Below, in pieces: positions 38,256 through 46,731 of a DNA stretch of 64,000 bases. Source of the stretch: Bin52 sp965243345. Lineage in GTDB: Bacteria; Pseudomonadota; Alphaproteobacteria; Thalassobaculales; Thalassobaculaceae. The stretch is taken from assembly GCA_965243345.1 (NCBI GenBank), contig CBDEUR010000003.1:3658001-3722000 (forward strand). Reading direction: 5' to 3'. The notes beneath the pieces were generated by a model. That model saw only the letters and a list, made by a program, of their open reading frames with translations. It was not told the origin of the DNA and made no database searches. The stretch's first letter is position 1. Every line of letters begins with the position of its first letter. The position numbers were made by a program, and so were the translations under genes.

Positions 38256-38430
38256 TCAGCCGTCAGGTTTGAACAGCCGGCGATATGCCGCTTCGGCCCG
38301 GCGCAGACCGGTTTCGGTCAGGACGACCGACTTCGCCCTGGCCACCGGATTGGAAGTCAAGTTCCTGTCGTGCAAGACGCTCCATTGCGTCCCAGTCGAA
38401 GGACTTCCGCGTTCGCTCTGCCTCCACCGG
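38256..38430 (-). pseudogene. C-terminal part of a DUF6429 gene, split by insertion
   Basis: Homologous to the 3' two-thirds of the intact DUF6429 gene at 43962-44210 (shared: TRKSFDWDAMERL and GLRRAEAAYRRLF). A frameshift separates the two blocks. The homology stops at about 38420-38430, exactly where the N-terminal piece at 40125-40212 takes over, showing the gene was split by the intervening cassette. Confidence 0.85.
38421..38430 (+). repeat. Candidate target duplication, left
   Basis: CCTCCACCGG, matched 9 of 10 by CCTCGACCGG at 40125-40134. The pair brackets the XRE/DUF4258 cassette at the two break points in the DUF6429 gene. Confidence 0.45.
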
Positions 38431-38663
38431 TCCAGCAACAGTGAGATACGACATACCATTCACACCGCCTCCTTTCCCTCTTGTCGCACATCCGAAAGGC
38501 CCGCTCGAACTGCCGAAATCCGGCACTTCGATCTGCCGGGCAACAGCCGCCTGCGGAGGCATCATGAGAAACCCGGCAAAAGACCAGCAAATGCCCGCGG
38601 CACTGCCGGGCTCTGAGTACCGTATATGGGCAAAAATAGCTATCAAATGGAGATTGAATTTAG

Positions 38664-38693
38664 GCATATTGGGAATGTAAGTTCCATATATGC
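38664..38693 (+). promoter_or_regulatory. Palindromic operator before the XRE gene
   Basis: Arms GCATATTGGGAA (38664-38675) and TTCCATATATGC (38682-38693) pair in 10 of 12 positions across a 6-base spacer. It ends 25 bases before the ATG, in an AT-rich patch that should hold the promoter. This is the expected place for autorepression by the XRE protein encoded next. Confidence 0.7.
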
Positions 38694-38718
38694 AGTCTTT
38701 TTGAGATGGAAATACGAT

Positions 38719-39726
38719 ATGACAGAACAAGGCATCTGCCCGGAGGCCCTCAAGGCGGCCCGCAAACGGGCGAATGGAAATCGCGGCATCACTCAGGGAG
38801 ATCTCGCCAGACAGATCGGGTGCAGCGTGGACACGGTCAGCCGGTGGGAGCGTGGTGCGACGCACCGTGTGCGGGGGCATCTCCGTGAACCCTTGTGCAA
38901 GGCGCTCGGCGTCAACTGGGACACCCTGACAACGCCGCCCGGTCCGGAGCAGGCAAAGCCGGTTGGCCTCACCCGGATGCAGCGTTGGGTGTCGAGCCAT
39001 GTTCCGCCAGCCCTGCTTCTCGTGGCCCGGCGTTACGGCGTTAATCCATCTGACGTGCTGGATATCGCCCCGCTGCTTTTTCTCATTGCCGCGGAGCGAA
39101 GTCTGCTGGAGCGGCGGCGGCGGCTCGACGAATTTCGCGCTGTCTGGAACGAAACTGAACCGAGATTGCTGAAAATTTCAGCGCATCTTGGCGCACTGGT
39201 CGCTGTCCGCAACCATGAAGCCGACGAGATCCTGGAACAGGAAGAGAAGTCTCTCCGCGAGCGGGACATACTCGGAAACCTCATCGACCACGAATCCCGG
39301 GGCGAGGACGATGAGGGGGCTTTCGTTCATTTCATCCGCAGCCTGACAGACGGACTGCCGCAAGACGCCGTTACCTCCATCGAATCATCCTATGGCGGTG
39401 ACAGGATCGTCAGCTATCGGCTGGCCGATGACACCCTGCGCGAGCTCACAGGCATTGCCGGGGATGAACAGGAAGAACAGATCCTTGACCATGTCCGGAA
39501 AGGCAAGATCGACCTCGCCAAGTGCCTCACCGCAAGGGGAAAGTTGGACGAGGCCAGCTATCGACAATGGCTCCGGAATGCGCTGGCTGTAGCGGAGGAA
39601 GCCTCCAGACGGGAACTGATCGAGCTGTTCGGAGGAGAGTCGTCCCTCAAACGGTTCCAAGAGTCGCTGCGCGCCACGGTTTCAGATGCCCCCGCAGCCG
39701 ACTCGCAGGAAGGGGAAATCCGATGA
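38719..39726 (+). CDS. XRE-family regulator, large, likely antitoxin-like or defence regulator
   Basis: A 335-residue protein with an N-terminal HTH: GITQGDLARQIGCSVDTVSRWERG spans both helices. The region from about 80 to 335 is mostly charged helix, with ARRYGVNPSDVLDIAPLLFLIAAERSLLERRRRLDEF and an acidic middle, and matches no family I can name. The ATG at 38719 follows the operator and a weak GGA site; an upstream ATG at 38626 is less likely since it reads through the operator. Its stop overlaps the next start (ATGA), so the pair is translationally coupled. Confidence 0.75.
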   Translation: MTEQGICPEALKAARKRANGNRGITQGDLARQIGCSVDTVSRWERGATHRVRGHLREPLCKALGVNWDTLTTPPGPEQAKPVGLTRMQRWVSSHVPPALLLVARRYGVNPSDVLDIAPLLFLIAAERSLLERRRRLDEFRAVWNETEPRLLKISAHLGALVAVRNHEADEILEQEEKSLRERDILGNLIDHESRGEDDEGAFVHFIRSLTDGLPQDAVTSIESSYGGDRIVSYRLADDTLRELTGIAGDEQEEQILDHVRKGKIDLAKCLTARGKLDEASYRQWLRNALAVAEEASRRELIELFGGESSLKRFQESLRATVSDAPAADSQEGEIR

Positions 39727-40037
39727 CGAGCATCGCCATTACACGTCACGGCGCAGCGAGGATGTCGCAACGCGGCATCCGTATGTCCGATCTCGACACC
39801 CTGCTTGCTCACGGCACTGAAGTCGGTCCGAACCGGTTCATGCTCCGAAAGCAAGACGCGGAACAGCTCATTCAAGGGCTCAGGAACCAGATTGCAAGGC
39901 TGGAACGGTTGACCGGCAAGGAAGCCGTCGTCGCGGATGGCCACCTGATCACGGCCTATCACCGGACAAAGCCGAACCGGCCGTCCTGGCGCAAGACAGG
40001 CCGAAGAGGTCAGCAGCGATATTCCTCGACGATATGA
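39723..40037 (+). CDS. DUF4258 protein, candidate toxin partner
   Basis: A 104-residue basic protein opening SIAITRHGAARMSQRGIRMSDLDTLLAHG, the RH-x(4)-R-x(2)-QRGI pattern of DUF4258. Members of this group are small, often beside antitoxin-like HTH genes, and may be RNases or other toxins; that role here is inference. It overlaps the XRE gene by four bases and is the second and last gene of the inserted cassette. A strongly basic tail (RPSWRKTGRRGQQR) follows the conserved domain. Confidence 0.65.
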   Translation: MTSIAITRHGAARMSQRGIRMSDLDTLLAHGTEVGPNRFMLRKQDAEQLIQGLRNQIARLERLTGKEAVVADGHLITAYHRTKPNRPSWRKTGRRGQQRYSSTI

Positions 40038-40124
40038 TCATGGTGACGGTTCCTGGTCGGCACGAACGACCATCTGGGCACGCTTCCAATCGCCCGCGGA
40101 GCCGTTGAAACTCATGGCCGCCCC

Positions 40125-40134
40125 CCTCGACCGG
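40125..40134 (+). repeat. Candidate target duplication, right
   Basis: CCTCGACCGG, paired with 38421-38430 (9 of 10 identical). It lies at the right edge of the cassette, next to resumed DUF6429 homology. Confidence 0.45.
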
Positions 40135-40212
40135 AGAGCGTTCCGCTATCCTGAGACAGAACCGCGCCAGCACCGCTTCGTCTGTTCTGTCGTTCGTGCT
40201 GTCTTCACCCAT
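40125..40212 (-). pseudogene. N-terminal part of the split DUF6429 gene
   Basis: Reads MGEDSTNDRTDEAVLARF then CLRIAERSPVE, homologous to the first 27 or so codons of the intact gene at 43962-44210. The remainder of the gene lies at 38256-38430 on the far side of the cassette. Confidence 0.85.
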
Positions 40213-40686
40213 CGCGCCGGCCCCATGCCGCCGGTCGAGTGCGCTATCGTCGCCGTCCGTGTCCATGACGCTCGTGATCAGGTGATCGGTGACGTCCTCT
40301 CGAAGTACCTCTCCAGCTGGCCTTGCAGCCGGCCGAATTCCGGCCACGGCACACGGTCAAAATGCCGTTGGCGAATGCGCACCTTGACTGTCGTGCGCCG
40401 TTGCCGCGCGTAGCGAAAGCAACGCACGCCGTGCATGCGACAGACCGCGAGGAACAGGCCTACCAAGTAGCGGGTAGCGAGAGCTGCGGCTCGGCCTCCA
40501 GCCCGCGCACCGTGTTGCCCGGTCAGCTGCGCAACCTTCCCGCAGACTCGGCAACCGCACGTTCGAACTTTTCCTCCACCGTCCCTGGGGTCGCTTGCCG
40601 GAGTGGTGTCGGACGTGCCTGGGCCGGCGCCGGAAACATGTGCGCTGATCGGGCCGGGGCGTCCCGGTCACCGGCGAGACGCCGGG
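40213..40686. other. Spacer of the left duplication copy
   Basis: About 470 bases with no certain gene. A minus-strand frame at 40278-40466 encodes RIRQRHFDRVPWPEFGRLQG followed by QLERYFERTSPIT, which looks protein-like but is unassigned. The ends resemble the 44211-44614 spacer; the middle differs, suggesting another small insertion. Confidence 0.4.
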
Positions 40687-41350
40687 TCACTCCACCCGGG
40701 TTGCCCCGACCGGCTCGCCGGTCAGCTTGAGGTTGGTGACATGGGCATTGAACGAGATGGAGATCCGTTCCCCTCGCCGAAGTAGGGATTGACCTGGTGG
40801 TAGAGCCAGCTCGGAAACGGGATCAGCCGGCCGTCGAGCGGTTGCACGCTCACACCCCGGCCAACCGCCTCGCCGGGAATTGCGGACATCTCCGCGTGGG
40901 TGCGTGGATCGAGGAACTGGAAGACGCCGCTCTCGGGCGTGTCCGGCCGGGCGGTGTTCCCGACGCCACGTAGTACACGGCCGAGACCTGGCAGCCGGGG
41001 TGGGTGTGCTGCTGGTTGTAGGCTCCGTAGCGCGACAGGCTGGCCCAGCCGCGCAGCGAGAAGTCGAAGCTGCACGCTCCACCGACCATCAGCGGCACCA
41101 CTGCACGCACGGCGGCGTCGGCGATGGTCCTGAGCTCACCGATCGCCCGGTGATCCCACTCGAACAGGTCATCGCGGGAGTGCCAGCCGCCGACGTTGCT
41201 GCGCCGAACGCCGGTGTCGGTGCGCTCGTGCTCGAGCACCAGGTCGCGAAGGTCGGCGTTCATCCGTTCGGAGTCGTCCACGTGAAACACGTAGAACCTG
41301 GTCTCGAACGCGGTGACCATGTCGCGGTGCGAATCAAACCTGAGTTCCAT
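40687..41350 (-). pseudogene. Frameshifted copy of the TIGR02466-type 2OG-Fe(II) oxygenase
   Basis: Homologous over its length to the intact gene at 44615-45280. The start MELRFDSHRDMVTAFETRF and the iron-binding QQHTHPGC are preserved, but a one-base loss after VASGTPPG and a second shift after YFGEG move the C-terminal third through three frames, separating the HxH site from the distal His and Arg. It cannot give a functional enzyme without correction. Confidence 0.9.
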
Positions 41351-41452
41351 TCCAGCACTCCAGAGCCCGGCCGCTTCGCCATTGTCCGTTCCGCCACGGT
41401 TCACCTGCCATGGCGGCGTACCCGGTAACGGGAAGCCACTCATGCTGCGTTG

Positions 41453-42184
41453 ATGGCCGCGTCGTCATCACCTCCTGCAGTGCCGGGAACCGACCGGATG
41501 CGGGCGTCGGTCATCATTCCGACGCTGAATGCCGGCCGCAGCCTGCCGGCAACCGTCTCGGCGCTCGCGACCGGCCCCGACCACGGCGTCGACATCGAGA
41601 TCGTGGTGGTGTACGGCGGGTCCACAGACGGAACGCTCGAACTGGCGCCCAGGCTCGGCGCGCGCCTGGTGCACGCAGCGCTCGGATGCGGGTCGCAACT
41701 TCGCGCCGGGGCACTCAGTGCCGAGGGGCCGTGGCTGCTGTTCCTGCACGCCGACACCAGTCTCGGTGCCGGATGGCCGCGTGATGCGGCGGGCCTCGCC
41801 ACCACACCGCAGCGCGCCGGGTGGTTCCGTTTCGCTCTCGATGACGACCGCATCCGGGCCCGGTGCCTCGAGCGGCTGGTGCACTGGCGCTCGAGGCGGC
41901 TCGGACTGCCCTACGGCGACCAGGGGTTGCTGATCCATCGCGACCTCTACCACCGGCTCGGCGGCTATCCGGACTTCCCGCTGATGGAGGACGTGGCGCT
42001 GGTCCGCTGCATCGGCCGGGCCCGGCTGGTCGCGCTGCCGACCCCGGCGGTGACCTCGGCCGCCCGCTACCGCCGGGACGGGAACCTCCTGCACTCGATG
42101 CGCAACCTGCTGTGCCTGGCGCTCTACGGGCTCGGCGTGCCGCCGCGCCGGATCGCCCGCCTGTACGGCCGGACCAGCCAATGA
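41453..42184 (+). CDS. TIGR04283-type arsenosugar glycosyltransferase, left copy, catalytic Asp replaced
   Basis: A 243-residue GT-A family 2 glycosyltransferase, open throughout and about 85% similar by eye to the right copy (45383-46114). The donor-binding motif that reads VVVDGGSTDGT in the right copy is VVVYGGSTDGT here, an Asp to Tyr change at a key nucleotide-binding position. LLFLHADTSLG and MEDVALV are kept. The neighbouring genes of this copy are pseudogenes, so it is probably on its way to inactivation. Confidence 0.75.
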   Translation: MAASSSPPAVPGTDRMRASVIIPTLNAGRSLPATVSALATGPDHGVDIEIVVVYGGSTDGTLELAPRLGARLVHAALGCGSQLRAGALSAEGPWLLFLHADTSLGAGWPRDAAGLATTPQRAGWFRFALDDDRIRARCLERLVHWRSRRLGLPYGDQGLLIHRDLYHRLGGYPDFPLMEDVALVRCIGRARLVALPTPAVTSAARYRRDGNLLHSMRNLLCLALYGLGVPPRRIARLYGRTSQ

Positions 42185-42555
42185 AGCACCTGGTGGTCTT
42201 CGCGCGCCACCCGCGCATGGGCAGCGTCTAGTCCCGGCTTGCCGGCGACATCGGTACCGTGGCCGCCACCTTCTGATACTGGCGTACCGTGTCGGCGGTG
42301 CTTCGCCGCCTCGGCTCGCCACAGCCCTGGCGCTGTCACCTGTTCCTGACCGGGAGCCGGCCGTGGCGTCATCCACCGTGGCCGCGTCGTTGGGCCCTGC
42401 ACGACCAGGCACACGGCTCGCTCGGTAAACGCGTGCGCCGGGCACTCGCGCGGCCGCGGCCGGTCGTGCTCATCGGAAGCGACATCCCCGGGATCCGGTC
42501 CCGGCACATCAGGGACGCGTTCCGCGCGCTCGGACGCGCCGACCTGGCCTTCTTC
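42181..42555 (+). pseudogene. Truncated TIGR04282-type glycosyltransferase, left copy
   Basis: Begins MKHLVVFARHPRMGSV and follows the intact gene at 46111, but has a TAG where the intact gene has AAG (about 42229) and a TGA where it has TGG (about 42275), and it breaks off near 42555 where homology stops before the SDGGYWL region. Confidence 0.9.
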
Positions 42556-42572
42556 TTGGGGCGTGCCGCGGA

Positions 42573-42788
42573 TCAGCCGACTCTGGTCGAGCGCAGCGGC
42601 AGCGCCTCGGTCTCCAGCGTCGAGAGATCGAGGCGCCGGGACGCGTGATCGATATCGAAACCTACGACCTCGCCGTCTCCGTCGAGGTCGACGTTCAGGC
42701 CGTCCGAGACCTCGCGGGTTTCCACCCCCGGCGCCGCCTTGAACTCGACGTAGAGGCTGTCGGTCTCAGGATAGTAGTGCAGCTTCAT
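42573..42788 (-). CDS. DUF2283 small protein
   Basis: A 71-residue protein with the DUF2283 pattern: KLHYYPETDSLYVEFK, SDGLNVDLDGDGEVVGFDI and a basic-acidic tail. The fold is small, with two beta hairpins. Such proteins are often the downstream partner in two-gene operons beside restriction systems. It overlaps the broken gene at 42785-43035 by four bases, keeping the ancestral operon order. The frame looks intact. Confidence 0.8.
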   Translation of the reverse strand: MKLHYYPETDSLYVEFKAAPGVETREVSDGLNVDLDGDGEVVGFDIDHASRRLDLSTLETEALPLRSTRVG

Positions 42789-43035
42789 GTTTCGTCCCTC
42801 TTGAACCCTTGATCGAAGAAGGCGTTGTGGACCGTCTCTCCATCGGCAAGCTTCACCACGCGGAGGATGGGCGGTGCGTCCTTGCCGGCGCGCGTTACCT
42901 CACCCCAGGAGCGAATGCGGCCGTCCGCCTGCACGTCGCGACGAAGGGCACGGCAATGACGGCCACGCACCACGCCGGATCGATATAAGGTCTCTTGCGT
43001 CGTACCTGCTCCTCGAAGTAGCGCGTGGTCTTCAT
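42785..43035 (-). pseudogene. Frameshifted small partner of DUF2283
   Basis: The N-terminal half reads MKTTRYFEEQVRRKRPYIDP then AWCVAVIA; after a one-base loss near 42955 the other frame continues LRRDVQADGRIRSWGEV and ends VVKLADGETVHNAFFDQGF. Together they match a small conserved protein commonly found directly upstream of DUF2283. The break makes it a pseudogene unless frameshifting occurs. Confidence 0.7.
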
Positions 43036-43897
43036 GCCGCAGCATCTTCTGGAAGATGACTGCTGACAAGCGTGTCGAACTCCGATTGGAAGTCGTGCAC
43101 ATCCGTGAACTCGACGAAGGCCCGGCGCCCGAAGGTGCGAAGCGCGTTCACGCCCGGCACCCAGCAGGTCTCCATGGCCGCTTTCTTGACCTTCGCGTCC
43201 TCGCCCCGGTAGCCCTTGATCTCGACGATCAGGTGCAGCGGGTCGTCCTCACCCCGCCTGTCGTCTACCAGCACGATGAAGTCGGGGATGTAGGCCCGGG
43301 CCTCGCCGCCGAGTCGATAGGGCACCTCGAATCCAAGGCCGTGGTTCTTGACATAGGCGCGGACGCGGGATGCTCTTCGGCAACAGGACAGAACGTTGCC
43401 TCCCAGTCGCTGTCGCAGACGACATGGTTGATGTGGCAACAGTGCGCGTCGGTCTTGTAGACCGTTTTCGAGGTCGTGAAGCGGACATGCCTCGTCGACC
43501 CTGCCGCGTTGCAGGGGGCGAGCACGGCCTTGACCGGGCGTTCATTCACGTGACGCTCGACGATACCCCGCGTGACGCGCTCGTACGCCATGTCGGCAAG
43601 CGTCAGATACATCAGCTGCGCCGGGTAGGTGCCGCCCTTGCAGACGAGGTGATTGTCGAACCACTGGCGTGCGATCCGATTGAGCTAACCGAACAGCTGC
43701 AGCCTGGGCTCTTCGCACGGGTCACGCCACTTCGTCTCCAGCAGGCGTTTTGTAAGGTGAAAGAGCCAGGTCGAGCGCCGAAGGTCGCGTGTGTGCACCA
43801 GGTTGAGGTCAACCCCTTCGCCGTTGATGCCTTCGTTGCGGGTAACAGAGGGGCGGAGCCTTGCCGTCGTCAGCATAGTCTTCCCTCTCGTCAGCAA
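43032..43897 (-). pseudogene. Remnant of a restriction endonuclease (type III Res-like, C-terminal part)
   Basis: Three pieces in order on the minus strand: a segment ending RRSTWLFHLTKRLLETKW, one containing MYLTLADMAYERVTRGIVER, and one with VKNHGLGFEVPYRLGGEARA and LHLIVEIKGYRGEDAKVKKA. The last is the PD-(D/E)XK-like nuclease end (DF-x(n)-EIKGY) of type III-like restriction enzymes of the BPTD_3080 kind. An in-frame TAG near 43685 and at least one frameshift near 43370 break it; helicase motifs are absent. Confidence 0.8.
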
Positions 43898-43961
43898 TCC
43901 CTCTGCATGACCGTGGCAACATACTCGGCACGTGTGACTTTCCGGGCCGGTCGGGACCAGC

Positions 43962-44210
43962 TCAGCCGTCCGGGTCGAACAGCCGGCGATATGCCGCTTC
44001 GGCCCGGCGCAGACCGGATTCGGTCAGAACGACCGACTTCGCCCTGGTCACCGGGTTGGAAATCAGGTCCTTGTCGTGGAGACGCTCCATCGCGTCCCAG
44101 TCGAAGGACTTCCACGTTCGCGCTCCCCACGGCAAGCGTTCGACTATTCCGAGATAGAGAAGCGCCAGCACCGCTTCGTCTATTCTGTCGTTGGTGCTGT
44201 CTTCACCCAT
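43962..44210 (-). CDS. DUF6429 protein
   Basis: An 82-residue protein with the DUF6429 layout: DEAVLALLYLGI, then WKSFDWDAMERLHDKDLI and KSVVLTESGLRRAEAAYRRLF. It looks like a winged-helix fold. Function unknown. It opens the right copy of a duplicated block, facing away from the oxygenase; a split copy lies at 38.3/40.2 kb. Confidence 0.8.
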   Translation of the reverse strand: MGEDSTNDRIDEAVLALLYLGIVERLPWGARTWKSFDWDAMERLHDKDLISNPVTRAKSVVLTESGLRRAEAAYRRLFDPDG

Positions 44211-44614
44211 TGCACCGGTCCCCCCTTTCCACCGGCCGGTCGAGTGCGCTCTCCTCGTCCCGGGCGGCCGCGCAGCCTACCCGCCCCAGCCTTGGCAACG
44301 GCACGCTCCCCGGCGTACCGGAGCCGCGGAACTGTGATTCCACCCTGGCGAGCGTTGCCGGCTATTCTCCTGTGTCGATCTTGACGTCCCGGCCCGCCGG
44401 GCTGAACTGCCGGCAGGATGACTGAATGCGCAGCCCGCTGTCCATGCCGGCAAGGGAGACGGACCGTCGGCAGGTTCGGACTGTTTCCTCCACCGATACC
44501 TGACCGTTTGCCAGCGTGGAACCGGTCATCCCCATCTCGGCCATGCCTGGGCCGGCACCGGGACCATGTGCGCGGATCGGAGCGAGGTGTCCCGGTCACC
44601 GGCGAGGCGCCGGA
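44211..44614. other. Spacer of the right duplication copy
   Basis: About 400 bases between the DUF6429 start and the oxygenase stop, both on the minus strand. No gene was recognised. The outer parts match the spacer of the left copy. Confidence 0.4.
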
Positions 44615-45280
44615 TCACTCCACCCGGGTTGCCCCGACCGGCTCGCCGGTCAGGCTGAGGTTGGTGACATGGGCATTGAACGAGATCGAGATCCGTTCAC
44701 CTTCGCCGAAGTAGGGATTGACCTGGTGGTAGAGCCAGCTCGGGAACAGGATCAGCCGCCCGTCAAGCGGCTGCACGCTCACACCCCGGCCGACCGTCTC
44801 TCCGGGAAGTGCGGACATCTCCGCATGTGTGCGCGGGTCGAGGAACTGGAAGACGCCGCTCTCCGGCGTCTCCGGGCCGGGCGGTGTTCCGGAAGCCACG
44901 TAGTAGACGGCCGAGACCTGGCAGCCGGGATGGGTGTGCTGCTTGTTATAGGCGCCGAAGCGCGACAGGTTGGCCCAGCCGCGCAGGGAGAAGTCGAAGG
45001 TGCACGCTCCCCCGACCATCAGCGGCACCGCCGCCCGCACCGCGGCGTTGGCGATGGTCCTGAGCGCACCGATCGCCCGGTGATCCCACTCGAACAGGTC
45101 ATCGCGGGAATGCCAGCCACCGATGTTGCTGCGGCGCACGCCGCTGTCGGTGCGTTCGTGCTCGAGCACCAGTTCGCGAAGGTCGGCATTCATCCGTTCG
45201 GAGTCGTCCACGTGAAACACGTAGAACCTGGTCTCGAACGCGGTGACCATGTCGCGGCGCGAATCAAACCTGAGTTCCAT
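44615..45280 (-). CDS. 2OG-Fe(II) oxygenase-like protein (TIGR02466 family)
   Basis: A 221-residue protein of the TIGR02466 group. Iron ligands are expected in NKQHTHPGC and the distal His of FPSWLYHQVNPY; the 2-oxoglutarate Arg in GERISISFNAH follows. The natural substrate is unknown. It is divergent from two glycosyltransferases, and the same arrangement recurs, damaged, at 40.7-42.6 kb. The frame is intact here. Confidence 0.82.
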   Translation of the reverse strand: MELRFDSRRDMVTAFETRFYVFHVDDSERMNADLRELVLEHERTDSGVRRSNIGGWHSRDDLFEWDHRAIGALRTIANAAVRAAVPLMVGGACTFDFSLRGWANLSRFGAYNKQHTHPGCQVSAVYYVASGTPPGPETPESGVFQFLDPRTHAEMSALPGETVGRGVSVQPLDGRLILFPSWLYHQVNPYFGEGERISISFNAHVTNLSLTGEPVGATRVE

Positions 45281-45382
45281 TCCAGCACTCCCGAGCCTGG
45301 CCGCTCCATCATTGTCCGTTCCGCCACGTCTCGCCTACCATGGCGGCGTACCCTGTAACCGGCAGACACTCATACTGCGTTC

Positions 45383-46114
45383 ATGGCCGCGTCGTCATCA
45401 CCTCCTGCAGCGCCGGGTACCGACCGGGTGCGTGTATCGGTCGTCATCCCGACGCTGAACGCGGGCCGCAGCCTGTCGGCAACCGTCGCGGCACTCCGGA
45501 CCAGCCCCGACCACGGTGTCGACATCGAGCTCGTGGTGGTCGACGGCGGATCCACAGACGGAACGGTCGAAACGGCGCGCACGCTCGGCGCACGCCTGGT
45601 GCACGCGAAACGCGGTCGCGGGTCGCAGCTCCGCGCCGGGGCACTGGCTGCCGCGGGACCGTGGCTGCTGTTCCTGCACTCCGACACCACTCTCGATGCC
45701 GGGTGGCCACGTGATGTGGCGAGCCTCGCCGGCACGCCGGAACGCGCCGGCTGGTTCCGTTTCGCGCTCGATGACGACAGCGCCCGGGCCCGGTGCCTCG
45801 AGTGGCTGGTGCACTGGCGCTCAAGGTGGCTCGGACTGCCTTACGGTGACCAGGGGCTGCTGATCCATCGTGACCTCTACCACCGGCTCGGCGGCTTTCC
45901 CGACATTCCGCTGATGGAGGACGTGGCACTGGTTGGCCGCATCGGCCGGGCCCGGCTGGCCGCGCTGCCGACCCCGGCGGTGACCTCGGCTGCCCGTTAC
46001 CGACGGGACGGGTACCTGCTGCGCTCGATGCGCAACCTGCTGTGCCTCGCGCTCTACGGGCTCGGCGTGCCACCGAGCCGGATCGCCCGCTTCTACGGCC
46101 GGAGCGGCGGATGA
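45383..46114 (+). CDS. TIGR04283-type glycosyltransferase (arsenosugar biosynthesis family)
   Basis: A 243-residue GT-A family 2 enzyme. VSVVIPTLNAGRSL opens the fold, VVVDGGSTDGT binds the donor, LLFLHSDTTLD holds the metal-binding acid, and GDQGLLIHRDLYHRLGG with MEDVALV are family signatures. It overlaps the next gene by four bases. The TIGR04283/TIGR04282 pair is named for arsenosugar clusters, but no arsM or radical-SAM arsS is present here, so an arsenic role is unproven. Confidence 0.82.
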   Translation: MAASSSPPAAPGTDRVRVSVVIPTLNAGRSLSATVAALRTSPDHGVDIELVVVDGGSTDGTVETARTLGARLVHAKRGRGSQLRAGALAAAGPWLLFLHSDTTLDAGWPRDVASLAGTPERAGWFRFALDDDSARARCLEWLVHWRSRWLGLPYGDQGLLIHRDLYHRLGGFPDIPLMEDVALVGRIGRARLAALPTPAVTSAARYRRDGYLLRSMRNLLCLALYGLGVPPSRIARFYGRSGG

Positions 46115-46731
46115 GACACCTGGTGGTCTTTGCGCGCCACCCGCGCATGGGCAGCGTCAAGTCCCGGCTTGCCCGCGACATCGGCGCCGTGGCCGCCACC
46201 TTCTGGTACCGGCGCACCGTGTCGGCGGTGCTTCGCCGTCTCGGCCCGCCGCAGTCCTGGCGCTGCCACCTGTTCCTGACCGGGAGCCGGCCTTGGCGTC
46301 ATCCGCCCTGGCCGCGCGGTTGGGCCCTGCATGACCAGGCACACGGCTCGCTCGGCGAACGCATGCGCCACGCGCTCGCGGTGCCGCGAACGGGACCGGT
46401 CGTCCTGGTCGGAAGCGACATCCCCGGGATCCGGTCCCGGCACATCAGGGAGGCGTTCCGCGCACTCGGGCGCGCAGATCTGGTGTTCGGCCCGGCAAGC
46501 GACGGAGGGTACTGGCTGGTCGGGGTGAGCGCGCGTGCCGCGCCGCCCGGCTTCGCAAACGTCCGATGGTCGACGGAACATGCGCTCGCCGACACGCTGG
46601 CATCGCTCGGCCGCAACCGGCGCGTGGTGCTGCTCGAACGGCTCCGCGACGTCGACGACGCCTGCGACCTGCGTGCCCTGCGGGTCAGGACCCGCGGCCG
46701 TGGTGCTCGTGCTCGCGCAGCCGGGGCATGA
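46111..46731 (+). CDS. TIGR04282-type glycosyltransferase (DUF2064)
   Basis: A 206-residue DUF2064 protein: LVVFARHPRMGSVKSRLARDIG opens like a nucleotidyltransferase, LVGSDIPGIRSRHIREAF and GPASDGGYWLVGV are the conserved core. It is translationally coupled to the TIGR04283 gene. Its last 47 bp overlap the end of moaB on the opposite strand, so the C-terminal tail (RTRGRGARARAAGA) is probably not conserved. Confidence 0.82.
   Translation: MRHLVVFARHPRMGSVKSRLARDIGAVAATFWYRRTVSAVLRRLGPPQSWRCHLFLTGSRPWRHPPWPRGWALHDQAHGSLGERMRHALAVPRTGPVVLVGSDIPGIRSRHIREAFRALGRADLVFGPASDGGYWLVGVSARAAPPGFANVRWSTEHALADTLASLGRNRRVVLLERLRDVDDACDLRALRVRTRGRGARARAAGA

Noticed and set aside
44615..46731. Arsenosugar biosynthesis operon
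   Set aside because: Both glycosyltransferase families are named for that pathway, but no arsM, arsS or arsenic regulator occurs here, so the pathway was not claimed.
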